Below are positions 1-8,434 of a DNA stretch of 60,476 bases, piece after piece; the stretch's first letter is position 1; every line of letters starts with the position of its first letter. This DNA comes from RGIG3528 sp045598045 (lineage in GTDB: Bacteria > Bacillota > Clostridia > Lachnospirales > Lachnospiraceae), in assembly GCA_045598045.1 (NCBI GenBank), contig JAZLLG010000019.1, positions 1 to 60,476 of the forward strand, written 5' to 3'. The notes under the pieces are model-generated. The model was not told the DNA's origin. It did not search any database and worked only from the letters and a program-made list of their open reading frames with translations. A program made the position numbers and the translations under genes.

Positions 1-135
1 GTTAGTATGTTCCCCACATCCAGCTTCCTTCAGATTCGAGGTCGCCCTCGACACCCTTGCCTTCGGCTATATCCTTCCCACTACCGGGCGGAATCGGGAC
101 TTTAACCCGTTAGAAACGTGCGCCGCTAGGCGCAC
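1..135 (-). mobile_element. Group II intron, 5' end (continues beyond the window)
   Basis: Read on the minus strand, position 135 begins GTGCGCC, the usual 5' start of group II introns, and the following ~130 nt are a GC-rich structured stretch resembling domain I of bacterial introns (short stems such as GTGCGCC...GGCGCAC and GTCGAGGGCGACC). The junction lies right behind the T-tract of the terminator at 139-176, which is the insertion habit of bacterial class C introns. No reverse transcriptase is visible because the body lies outside the window. The call rests on the GTGCG start, the structured look and the insertion site; the class is an inference. Confidence 0.7.
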
Positions 136-138
136 CAC

Positions 139-176
139 AAAAGCGGTCCCTCGTGCCTTAAGACAGTAGGGACCGC
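139..176 (-). terminator. Rho-independent terminator of the tldD-pmbA unit
   Basis: On the minus strand a 9-bp stem GCGGTCCCT / AGGGACCGC (168-176 with 143-151) is followed by TTTT. It sits 6 bp after the pmbA-like stop codon, so it ends that transcript. It also serves as the 5' exon of the adjoining intron. Confidence 0.85.
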
Positions 177-181
177 CTTTT

Positions 182-1468
182 CTACATTATTGTCATTCCG
201 TCAATTGCAATGTACTTGGGGCCATGATACGTATTTCCGGTATATGTTTCCTTTGAGAACATAAATCCGGCCTTGTTCTTGTCAAGATTTCCGGAAACGG
301 TAATGCCTGTTACCGGGATTTCCTTCTCACCGTCAAAATAGAAGCCAAGTCTCACTTCTCCGCCGAAATAACCGGAGGACTGGTCAACCTGAATTCCCGA
401 GAACTTTACGCAACGAAGATACGGTCTGTCTGCCAGTTCTTTGAAGGATTTCGTTCCATCCTTCTGGACAAGCACGGGAAGTATTCCCGTAGGCCTCTTA
501 ACGCCAAGATAATATCCGAAACGATATGAACCATAAAGAGCCTTTGCTACGCCGTCCTCAATGATAGAGAGCTTCCTGAGCGCAACGCCGTCACCGTCAA
601 AAGCCATTGAACCCGAAGCACCCTTATAGTAAGGCACAAGTGAGATATTAAGGGCATCACCCGTAATTTCACCACCTTGAACATTTTCACCGACTTTAAA
701 TTTATTTCTCTTCATGTATTCGCGGGCATAGCCGAGCTCATCGGCAAAGCTCCAAAGAATGTCTGCAACATCGTCTTCCTGAATGAATACTCTGAGACCA
801 TCCTTTTTCTTTAATTCCTTTGCCTCAAAACGTGCCTTCGCAAGAAGAAGCTCCTCGTTCACCTTTTCGGTAATTTCTTCAGGCTTAAAGTCTTCAAATG
901 TTATCATATGATAGACTTCAACCTCTTCGCCGTCCTTTTCCCAGGAAGGAATAATCTCAATCTGTCCCTTATAGGATTTCGAAGAAAGGTCAATACCTTT
1001 TGATGTAATAACCCTGACTTCCTTTTCATAGAGGAAAAACTCGGTTGCGCTTAAATATCCTTCTTTATACGTGTTTGCTTTAAAGCAGGCATCAACAACC
1101 TCTTCAATAATATCCGCAAAAGGTCTGTCCTTTAAATTGGATTCGCTCTTAATGAGCTCCGCCTCTTCCTTTTTGGGCAGGTCATAATACTCATCAAGTG
1201 CAAAAGATGCCGAAAATACATTTTCACTGATTTTCTCTTCGATTTCAGCATCTGTCATGTAATCGAACAAAGCAAAGTTTGAAGCACCACGCTTACCATC
1301 CTTGTCCACGTAAATGGTTACTGAGTACGCCACCGTGTCTGTTGCTCTGTTTGTCTCAAGTTTGTCGAGGACGTAAAAAAGTTCGCACGATTTTGTTGAA
1401 GAACGATTGATTTTCCACTCAGCCACGTCCTTATTCTTTTTAAGTAAATCAATAAATTTATCCATCAT
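182..1468 (-). CDS. pmbA: TldD/PmbA family protein, PmbA (TldE)-type subunit
   Basis: A 428-residue protein matching the PmbA/TldE half of the TldD-TldE protease in length and in its C-terminal beta-rich part (GASGSMAFDGDG near residue 285, VKFSGIQVDQSSGYFGGEVRLG near 360). It lacks the HExxxH zinc motif, as expected for the non-catalytic partner. Known TldD/E pairs form a heterodimeric cytoplasmic metalloprotease that degrades unfolded or modified peptides and in some bacteria matures microcins. The start ATG overlaps the tldD stop by 4 nt (ATGA), implying translational coupling and a heterodimer with the upstream product. Two consecutive ATG codons occur; the first is used here. No peptide substrate gene is visible nearby. 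Confidence 0.88.
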   Translation of the reverse strand: MMDKFIDLLKKNKDVAEWKINRSSTKSCELFYVLDKLETNRATDTVAYSVTIYVDKDGKRGASNFALFDYMTDAEIEEKISENVFSASFALDEYYDLPKKEEAELIKSESNLKDRPFADIIEEVVDACFKANTYKEGYLSATEFFLYEKEVRVITSKGIDLSSKSYKGQIEIIPSWEKDGEEVEVYHMITFEDFKPEEITEKVNEELLLAKARFEAKELKKKDGLRVFIQEDDVADILWSFADELGYAREYMKRNKFKVGENVQGGEITGDALNISLVPYYKGASGSMAFDGDGVALRKLSIIEDGVAKALYGSYRFGYYLGVKRPTGILPVLVQKDGTKSFKELADRPYLRCVKFSGIQVDQSSGYFGGEVRLGFYFDGEKEIPVTGITVSGNLDKNKAGFMFSKETYTGNTYHGPKYIAIDGMTIM

Positions 1469-2868
1469 CCCAGTTTACATCTCGCTTTCAAATACGGGCC
1501 ACCATCACTGACAGGAACCCACTCTTTGTAACCTTTTCCGCAATGTCCGGAGCCTGTAACAACCCACTCGTCGCTCACCATGCTTATGGACATAAGAAGA
1601 TTGGGAACGTAGCCTGACATAACAACCGGAGCAACAATTTTTCCGGTAAACACTCCGTCCTTAATCTCACGGCCGTATTCGGCAACACACTGAATGTTCC
1701 AGTTCTTCGGGTCTTCCATTCCGTTATTGGTTTCAAAAATCATGTAGCCATGCTTAACGGACTTAATCATATCCTCAACCTTATCTTTTCCGGGTGAGAA
1801 AAATGTATTGGTCATTCGGGTATATGCCTTACGCCTTGTTGATTCACGTCTTCCGTTGCCTGTAGGTTCCGTTCCGAGCTGCATAGCACTTAAAACGTCT
1901 GAAATGCCTGTCTGAAGGATTCCGTTTTTAATAATAAGCGTATCATGAGCCGGAACACCGTCGTCATCAAAGAAATATCCTACGCATGACTTGCATGCGG
2001 CAGCACCGTCATGCATATCCACAAGCTCCGAAGCAACAGGCTTTCCGATATATTTACGTGCACGTGCTCTGTGTTTAACAAACATATCCATTTCTACGCC
2101 GTGACCGAATGCTTCATGTGCAATGAGGCCGGTAATGGAAGGTGCAGTAATGATGTCATAAACACCGGGCTCAATATTTGTCGCAGAAAGGAGCTCAACT
2201 GCAAGATTTGCTGCAGCTACGCACTTCTTTTCGGCATCGGCAAAACACTCTTCCTGACTGTTGAATGCAGATATCTCACGTCCCTGCCGAATATTGGCAT
2301 CTTCTCTTGCAACCGCAACCGACGCAACGCTGCTCCAGGAATAATTCTGGGTGAGATCTCTGTTGGGAGATACAAACATTGCGGACACTTCGTAGAAATT
2401 GAAGATTTCCATTGCCTGAACAATCTTGTCCGAGGTTGCATGAACCTTGTCCTTCAATGCACGGAGCTTTTCTACGATTTCCTGTACTGTAAAGCGTTTC
2501 CCTTCATCGGGGCGGACGAAATCCTTAACAAGCGGTTCATCGCTCATAAGCTTGACATCCACGTGATTATCAAGAAGTCTGTCGCTTATTACGATTTCCG
2601 TTCTGATTTTCTTTTCCAACTCATCAAAATTATCTTCAGTAATATCCGTAAATGAATATTCCGAATACGTACGTCCGTTAAACAGCTTAACAACGAAGCC
2701 GCATTCCTGTTCAAAGGAATCTGAAACGGATGTTGTTGTAGTGGTGACTCTGACCGTCATGCCGCTAATCTGCTTGCCAAGAACAGATACAAAGCCATAG
2801 TCGGGTGAAAGCCTGTCTACGAGCTTTTTGCACAGGTCATGTCTTGATTTTAAATATTCCGAGTACAT
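1465..2868 (-). CDS. tldD: Metalloprotease TldD
   Basis: A 467-residue protein of the TldD family, the catalytic subunit of the TldD/TldE protease. The zinc-binding motif H251-E252-AFG-H256 (IAHEAFGHGVEMD) is intact. The N-terminal alpha/beta part and the C-terminal barrel region fit the family length. It precedes the PmbA-type gene with a 4-nt overlap. The ribosome binding site AAAGGA lies about 10 nt before the ATG. The upstream lipoprotein gene ends only 55 nt away, so co-transcription with it is possible although functionally unexplained. Confidence 0.9.
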   Translation of the reverse strand: MYSEYLKSRHDLCKKLVDRLSPDYGFVSVLGKQISGMTVRVTTTTTSVSDSFEQECGFVVKLFNGRTYSEYSFTDITEDNFDELEKKIRTEIVISDRLLDNHVDVKLMSDEPLVKDFVRPDEGKRFTVQEIVEKLRALKDKVHATSDKIVQAMEIFNFYEVSAMFVSPNRDLTQNYSWSSVASVAVAREDANIRQGREISAFNSQEECFADAEKKCVAAANLAVELLSATNIEPGVYDIITAPSITGLIAHEAFGHGVEMDMFVKHRARARKYIGKPVASELVDMHDGAAACKSCVGYFFDDDGVPAHDTLIIKNGILQTGISDVLSAMQLGTEPTGNGRRESTRRKAYTRMTNTFFSPGKDKVEDMIKSVKHGYMIFETNNGMEDPKNWNIQCVAEYGREIKDGVFTGKIVAPVVMSGYVPNLLMSISMVSDEWVVTGSGHCGKGYKEWVPVSDGGPYLKARCKLG

Positions 2869-2923
2869 AATGACTCATCCTTTCCAACTCAATGTTCTTT
2901 ATTTCAACAGCGCAAGCTGCCTT

Positions 2924-4357
2924 TTACTTAAATGGATTTGCAACCGCCACAAAAGAATAATCCTTTGATATGGTCTGCGCAGGCATATAATTGAAATTCG
3001 CCTGAAGGCATTCCATAATCCGGTCGATTATTCCGTCTTCCGAAAACGAACCATGCTTATATGTAATAATCAATTCATCGTTCCCGGCCTGTGCATTCAG
3101 CACTCTTTCAATATCACTCAACGAATCTATGATAAAGCTGTCATAATAGTATAATTCATAATCCGTATGAGTGCAATTTTTAGCATATACCGCTTTGTTC
3201 GAGTGATCGTTCTTAAAGAAGCTGTCGCTTTTAAGGAAGTATTTGTATTCACAAACATCTCCGACCCCTGTAGGGTCATCCCAGGTAAGATCGATATTAT
3301 ACCATTTACCATCAAGCTTCACCTGATTCCACGCATGACTACCCCCGTTTCCATAACCGTCAACAGTCAGACATTCAACACCGTTAAGAATCATAAACAG
3401 CTTAAACGTATCCGCATACCCGTCGCACACGGCAACTCCATTTGAAAGAAGACCATACGGAGTATGCGAAACACCGGATACCGAAGAATCATACCGTGTA
3501 TTGTTGATTATAAAATCATGTACCGTAAGGATTTTCTCAAAGTCGGACATATTCGTGAGCCCAAGACTTTCCGAATACTGCCGTATTTTTGAAACTGCCG
3601 CCTTTTCCTCTGATGTAAGAACACTTTCGTTTCCTGTTCTGACAGCCTGGTCATATTGCGGTGAGTACACCGTTTTTATTTCATAGAAAACGTAAATACA
3701 ATTGTCAAAAACACCGCCAAGAGAAACATCCGGCTCAATGCTGTATATTTCGGGAATTGCATCCATATACTCGTCAGGCATAAGTACTACAGAAGCATCT
3801 GCATAAATTATTCCAAAGCCTGAATACAATGCGGAACATTTTGTAAATTTGTCGATAGCTTCCTGCGTCGTCTTGCAATACTCGTCTTCCGAAAATTGAA
3901 GAATCGTATTACTTCTGTCTGCAAGCTTTTTTATAAATCCTTCGACTTCCGGTGTTCTTGCTTCAATCGGAGTCGGGGTAGGGGTATTAGTCGGCGTCGG
4001 TGTGTTCGTTGGCGTCGGCGTATTTGTCGGTGTCGGCGTATTTGTCGGTGTCGGCGTGTTTGTCGGCGTCGGTGTATTTGTCGGTGTCGGTGTGTTCGTC
4101 GGCGTCGGCGTATTTGTCGGCGTCGGTGTGCCTGTTGGCGTAGGCGTATCCGGTACAGTCGTTATTTGTGCACTTTCCGTCACTGTTGGAGCCGGAATAT
4201 CCGATGTGGCCGTAGCATTTTCCGGCGCGCTTGTATTCGTGGGAACAACATTCGTTGCAACAGGCTTCTGTCCTCCAAATGCACAGCCGGTACACAAAAG
4301 CAATGATACAACCAAAACGAATGCGGTAATTTTACTGTTTTTCCGGAAGTGGACCAT
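2924..4357 (-). CDS. Secreted lipoprotein with Thr-Pro linker and transglutaminase-like domain
   Basis: A 477-residue exported protein. Residues 1-25 form a signal sequence ending LLLCTGC, a slightly atypical lipobox (Cys at -3), so lipid anchoring at Cys25 is probable. Residues 26-68 are Ser/Thr-rich, residues 69-130 are a TPTPTN hexapeptide linker, and residues ~135-477 hold a transglutaminase-core domain with a recognisable triad: Cys311 in GVAVCDGYADTF, His341 in GGSHAWNQV and Asp356 in YNIDLTWDD. Such domains on Firmicutes surface proteins may act as proteases or cross-linking enzymes; the substrate is unknown. The linker is shared with two other exported proteins of this window. The ribosome binding site AAGGAGAAGT precedes the ATG. 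Confidence 0.85.
   Translation of the reverse strand: MVHFRKNSKITAFVLVVSLLLCTGCAFGGQKPVATNVVPTNTSAPENATATSDIPAPTVTESAQITTVPDTPTPTGTPTPTNTPTPTNTPTPTNTPTPTNTPTPTNTPTPTNTPTPTNTPTPTNTPTPTPIEARTPEVEGFIKKLADRSNTILQFSEDEYCKTTQEAIDKFTKCSALYSGFGIIYADASVVLMPDEYMDAIPEIYSIEPDVSLGGVFDNCIYVFYEIKTVYSPQYDQAVRTGNESVLTSEEKAAVSKIRQYSESLGLTNMSDFEKILTVHDFIINNTRYDSSVSGVSHTPYGLLSNGVAVCDGYADTFKLFMILNGVECLTVDGYGNGGSHAWNQVKLDGKWYNIDLTWDDPTGVGDVCEYKYFLKSDSFFKNDHSNKAVYAKNCTHTDYELYYYDSFIIDSLSDIERVLNAQAGNDELIITYKHGSFSEDGIIDRIMECLQANFNYMPAQTISKDYSFVAVANPFK
3968..4147 (-). repeat. 18-nt tandem repeat encoding a TPTPTN linker
   Basis: About nine to ten copies of an 18-nt unit encode the hexapeptide TPTPTN within the lipoprotein. 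On the plus strand the unit reads like GTCGGCGTATTTGTCGGT with third-position variation, so the peptide is kept while the DNA has drifted. Copy number could vary by slippage. Confidence 0.9.
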
Positions 4358-4377
4358 ACTTCTCCTTAAACCAACGA

Positions 4378-4411
4378 CAAGCCTACCCGTCTGAGCAGAC
4401 GGATAAGCTTG
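4378..4411. other. 16-bp near-perfect palindrome between GH51 gene and lipoprotein gene
   Basis: CAAGCCTACCCGTCTG (4378-4393) faces CAGACGGATAAGCTTG (4396-4411); the two differences can be G-U pairs in RNA. It lies in the 71-bp gap between the arabinofuranosidase stop and the lipoprotein start. There is no clean U-tract on the minus side (TCGTTGGTTT), so it may be a weak terminator, an mRNA-stabilising hairpin or a protein site. Confidence 0.6.
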
Positions 4412-4428
4412 CCCGAATTGAATTCACA

Positions 4429-6804
4429 TCAGTAACAGAACAACTCAAAGACACTCAGACTGTGAGGAGGGAATGTATGCTTAAGGCAACTGTCTTCGAT
4501 AATGATTGCGGACTTAACAGGTGCAATCTTCTCCGGCTCCTCAAATGTATTTTCATCCTCAAGATTCTCTCCGCTCATAACGAACAGATTTCCTCTGATT
4601 ATTCTTTCGGAAGCGGATATTTCGTATCCCTCAAGATTAATTGTAACGTCCTTCGGCACTTCGGTCAGATTTACAACTTTTACGTAGGACTTGTTCTGTC
4701 TTCTGTCACGGGATGCTGAAATATAAAGCTCCTCGATTACCGGCTGTCTGTCCTCGCAATCATTCCAAAGAACGTCATCAATGTATGTTCTTATATGTCT
4801 TCCTTCGACTTCAAGTCTGAGCTTGTAATCTCTGTCCTCAACAGAGAAAATTCGATGGGAAATCACGGAACCTCTCCCGTTTACAAAGCTCTGTATATTA
4901 CAGTCCTGATTTGCCCATCCACCGAAATTCCAGACAAGCTTTGTACCGTCCTTGCGTCCGAATTCGACGTCCAGTCCTTTATGTCCGGAATTACGTCTGA
5001 AGTAAAACTCCAAAGTATATTTTTCAGACCCCATAAAGCCCAAAACAGACTCGGAAGCCTTTGTTTCAAAACGATAATCCAGTGCGCGCATTTCTTCGCC
5101 TGTAACTTCGTCTCTTATAAGAACGCCCCAGATAAGGCCCGAAATATCATTTGCACATATGGCAATATCTCCGGCAATAATGGTTTCTTCGTTCATGGGA
5201 GTACCCTCGTTGAAACCTTCTGTCGTGAATTCAAGTTCTTCGGAACCCTGGTAGTTCATAAAAAGCTTTTGAACGTAGTAGTTTGGCGTCTTTAAAACAC
5301 TCGAATTGTCAAACCAGATTAAATCCGGCTTCCAATTGACATAGTCCTTGTTGCAAAGAAGAGGGGCATAGCACGCCATGCTGACGGCCTTTGCTTTTTC
5401 AAGAGACTGCATATAAACCGCCTCTGCAAGAGCACTGTAGAGAGTATTGCTCCAGGATGCGTATTCACCGACAAATACTCCCGGGCCGCCTTCATCAAAT
5501 TCATCATAACGATGCAGGTTGGCAAGCATCCACTCCGGGGAAGTGTAATAATGCTCATCCACAAGATCCGACCCAAACCTTCTTGCGGAAGCCCAGCCGA
5601 CCTCATAGCCCTCACCTGTCGGGAACGGGCCGGCTGTATTAATGATTTTAACGTCAGGATACTGACTCTTTATTGCCTTATGAAAATACGGATATCTTTC
5701 GAAGAAACCTTCTCCGATTTCCTCGTTTCCGATGCCAATGTATTTAAGGTCAAAGGGACGCGGATGACCCATATCCGCCCTCTTACGGCCCCATGTCGTG
5801 GATGTGCCTCCGTTTGCAAACTCTATGAGATGCAAAGCTTCGTCAACCCACTCCTGGATTTCATGCATCGGCGCTCCCTCACCGGTGTGAGGATTGAAAG
5901 CTCCCGGGATAACGGGAACAGGCTCACATCCTATATCTTCGCAAAGAAGGAAGTATTCATAGAAGCCCATTCCGAGGGACTGATTGTAGCCCCAGGTGTT
6001 TCTCCATGTCGGACGTCTGTCTATGGGAGCTATGGTTTTTTCCCATCTGTACATTGAGCATCTGGAATTAGCAAATAAATCGCCGCAATGAGTGAGGCAT
6101 CCGCCGGGGAAACGCATAAATCTCGGTGTCATTTCCGCCAAAGCCTCAGCAATGTCCTTACGAACGCCGTTTTCACGCTCTTTAAAGGTATCTGAAGGGA
6201 ACAGGGACACCATATCAATATCAACATTCGCCCCATCCGGGAAAGAAATCCACAGAGCGCCTGTCTTTGTTGTCAAAACCGAATCAAGAAGAAGTGTAAG
6301 TTTAACGAAGCCATCATCACCGCCGGAAGGAAGCATGGCCATTCCGGCACCGTCTGCGTCTTTTTCGTTTACCTTGTCCGGAACCGGAGGTTCACCTTTC
6401 TCACCAAGCCAGACAAGAACAGGCTTTCCGAAGTCATCGTTGTTTCTGGAATACATGGAGAAACGATAAGTTTTGCCTTTCTCCAAGTACATACCATTTG
6501 CAAAACCAACATTCTCAAGACACGCTCCCGGAGCCGCATTCAACTTAAGATAACGATTGCTTACATCATTAACAGGGTCATCATCGCAAAGCTTTGCTTC
6601 TGCCGCTTCGTTCATTTTCCATGCAGTAAAACCATTGTAGTCTTTATTGTCCAGTTCACAGTACTCAAAAGACCTGTTCTGAACCATCTCCGCATACAAA
6701 CCACCATCGGCAGCATGGTTAATATCCTCAAAGAAAATACCAAACATGTCTCCAAGCTGTTTGTAAGCTTTATTCTCGTGTATTGTGATAATCCTGTCGC
6801 TCAT
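4429..6804 (-). CDS. Alpha-L-arabinofuranosidase, glycoside hydrolase family 51
   Basis: A 791-residue enzyme that releases terminal L-arabinofuranose. The start ATG at 6804 is chosen because AAAGGAG lies 8 nt upstream and the family sequence begins right there (MSDRIITI); a longer reading to 6891 would run over the upstream gene. The acid/base Glu361 (GIGNEEIGEG) and the nucleophile Glu447 (FVGEYASW) are present. Residues ~80-205 resemble a carbohydrate-binding insertion (CBM4/9 type), and residues ~580-720 contain an extra jelly-roll-like insertion before the C-terminal domain closes. There is no signal peptide, so it should work on imported arabino-oligosaccharides, consistent with the sugar porter gene 61 bp upstream. 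Confidence 0.92.
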   Translation of the reverse strand: MSDRIITIHENKAYKQLGDMFGIFFEDINHAADGGLYAEMVQNRSFEYCELDNKDYNGFTAWKMNEAAEAKLCDDDPVNDVSNRYLKLNAAPGACLENVGFANGMYLEKGKTYRFSMYSRNNDDFGKPVLVWLGEKGEPPVPDKVNEKDADGAGMAMLPSGGDDGFVKLTLLLDSVLTTKTGALWISFPDGANVDIDMVSLFPSDTFKERENGVRKDIAEALAEMTPRFMRFPGGCLTHCGDLFANSRCSMYRWEKTIAPIDRRPTWRNTWGYNQSLGMGFYEYFLLCEDIGCEPVPVIPGAFNPHTGEGAPMHEIQEWVDEALHLIEFANGGTSTTWGRKRADMGHPRPFDLKYIGIGNEEIGEGFFERYPYFHKAIKSQYPDVKIINTAGPFPTGEGYEVGWASARRFGSDLVDEHYYTSPEWMLANLHRYDEFDEGGPGVFVGEYASWSNTLYSALAEAVYMQSLEKAKAVSMACYAPLLCNKDYVNWKPDLIWFDNSSVLKTPNYYVQKLFMNYQGSEELEFTTEGFNEGTPMNEETIIAGDIAICANDISGLIWGVLIRDEVTGEEMRALDYRFETKASESVLGFMGSEKYTLEFYFRRNSGHKGLDVEFGRKDGTKLVWNFGGWANQDCNIQSFVNGRGSVISHRIFSVEDRDYKLRLEVEGRHIRTYIDDVLWNDCEDRQPVIEELYISASRDRRQNKSYVKVVNLTEVPKDVTINLEGYEISASERIIRGNLFVMSGENLEDENTFEEPEKIAPVKSAIIIEDSCLKHTFPPHSLSVFELFCY

Positions 6805-6865
6805 AGCAATTCTCCTTTTGCTGTAAGTGTTAATAACCGAAACGGCATCCTTGCCTTGGTAAATA

Positions 6866-8287
6866 TCAATCCGCGCTGTCCAGTGCCTCAAGGCCCTTGG
6901 CGTTTTCGACCTTCTTTGCCTTAATGTTCTTTACGAGAAGTGTGAAAACAACACAGCTTAATGCGATAAGTGCAGATGCATAAACCGGAAGTGCTCTCCA
7001 CTGACGAGTTGCATTGAAAACGAGGCCGAGAAGAACAGGTGTAACCGTCTGGGCGGACATACTTGCGGAATAATAGAAGCCTGTGAATTTGCCGATGTTC
7101 TTTGAAGAACAAAGCTCCACAACCATAGGGAAGGAGCAGTTATGGACAAGCGCCATTCCGAAGCCCTTTATTGCCCATACGACGTAAAGAAGGACAGGGA
7201 AAGCAAACTCACCGTTTGCACCTGTAACGTTACCTGTCGGACCTGCAAAAATCATAATAATGAGACCTGCGAAAGTAAATGCAAGGCCTGCACTGATGGT
7301 CCACTTACGACCGATCTTGTCGGCAATGGAACCTGCAGTTGCGAAACCGATTACGGAAGCAAGACCGCCGAGAATGGTAAGGACCATTGTTGAACTTGAA
7401 GCTGAATTCAAGTAGTAAATAACGTAGTTTCCGATGTATGTTCCAATAGCGTTATCAGCCATAAACCAAAGGAATTCCGCAGCCAGAATGCCAAGAAGCA
7501 TTGTCTTGTTTTCCTTTGACATCGGCTTGTCGTCATCAACAGGAGTTGCAATTGCAGCCTGACGTTCGCCCTCTTCAAGCTCATCCTTCATTTCAACGGC
7601 AAGCTTGTTCTCTTTGATTGTAAAGAAGAGAACGAGTGCGGAAATAACCATAAGAACAGACGCGATAAGGAACGGAAGTTCAATGGTCCATACGTTTCTT
7701 GCTGAAGGCTCTGCGTTGATGTAATCGCTAAGAACCATGAAAATGCCAAGAACAGTGGCTGCTGCGCCGCCGAAGTATCCCATGATGTTGATGATACCGT
7801 TTGCCTTTGCACGTAAAGGCTTCGGAGTGATATCGGGCATGAGTGAAACAGCGGGATTACGATACATCATCATGAAGATGAGTACGATTGCCATCATGAC
7901 TACCATTCCCGCAATGTTGTTGTAATGGAAGAACACGGGAATGAACGGGAAAGCAATTGCAGCAACAAATGTACCAATAAGGATGTAAGGCATTCTCTTT
8001 CCGATGGGAGTTTTCGTCTTGTCAGACAGACTTCCGAAAATAGGAAGGAGAATGAGTGCGGCAAGATTGTCACAAGCCATGATAATGCCGACAATCCACT
8101 GTACATTAAGAATCTTGTCCGCATCGGACGCCTTGAGCTGCGCCGATGTCATTCCATACATTCTTTTTGCAAAAATATCCGTAAGGAACGTAGGACACCA
8201 TGAATCATATACCTGCCAAAGCAGCAGTATGCCAAAAAAGGCAAAACCGATAAGTGCCGTACGCTTGTAATTAAGTTTGAGTTTCAT
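6866..8287 (-). CDS. MFS sugar transporter of the GPH/SLC45-like type
   Basis: A 473-residue membrane protein with about twelve hydrophobic segments. The loop FGSLSDKTKTPIGKRMPYILIGT after TM2-3 is the hallmark of the glycoside-pentoside-hexuronide and SLC45-like sugar symporters, and a charged central loop (KMKDELEEGERQ region) separates the halves. It likely imports an arabinose-containing oligosaccharide for the GH51 enzyme encoded just downstream, an inference from context. A promoter at 8350-8378 drives the unit; the ribosome binding site GGGAGG precedes the ATG. Confidence 0.85.
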   Translation of the reverse strand: MKLKLNYKRTALIGFAFFGILLLWQVYDSWCPTFLTDIFAKRMYGMTSAQLKASDADKILNVQWIVGIIMACDNLAALILLPIFGSLSDKTKTPIGKRMPYILIGTFVAAIAFPFIPVFFHYNNIAGMVVMMAIVLIFMMMYRNPAVSLMPDITPKPLRAKANGIINIMGYFGGAAATVLGIFMVLSDYINAEPSARNVWTIELPFLIASVLMVISALVLFFTIKENKLAVEMKDELEEGERQAAIATPVDDDKPMSKENKTMLLGILAAEFLWFMADNAIGTYIGNYVIYYLNSASSSTMVLTILGGLASVIGFATAGSIADKIGRKWTISAGLAFTFAGLIIMIFAGPTGNVTGANGEFAFPVLLYVVWAIKGFGMALVHNCSFPMVVELCSSKNIGKFTGFYYSASMSAQTVTPVLLGLVFNATRQWRALPVYASALIALSCVVFTLLVKNIKAKKVENAKGLEALDSAD

Positions 8288-8349
8288 ACCAAAAACAACC
8301 TCCCCAATAATTCTCCAAAAGCCGCAGAAAATAAGCTCTGCTTCTCAAT

Positions 8350-8378
8350 AGTATAACATCCAATTTATTCTCATACAA
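8350..8378 (-). promoter_or_regulatory. Sigma-A type promoter of the sugar porter/GH51 unit
   Basis: On the minus strand TTGTAT (8373-8378), 17 nt, then TATACT (8350-8355). The predicted start is near 8343, giving a leader of about 55 nt before the ATG at 8287. No obvious LacI-type operator is seen here. Confidence 0.6.
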
Positions 8379-8434
8379 CTGTTTGGAAGTCTGACAGCAA
8401 CGATTTAATTAAAGTTTTATCACTTATTCGTCAA

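Noticed and set aside
3968..4147. CRISPR-like array
   Set aside because: Regular 18-nt units without unique spacers, in frame in a protein linker.
3896..4306. Arg/Cys-rich plus-strand frames over the Thr-Pro repeat
   Set aside because: Produced by reading the 18-nt repeat in other frames; same for the region 30000-30140.
1465..4357. RiPP biosynthetic cluster
   Set aside because: TldD/PmbA present, but no precursor, modification enzyme or dedicated exporter near them.
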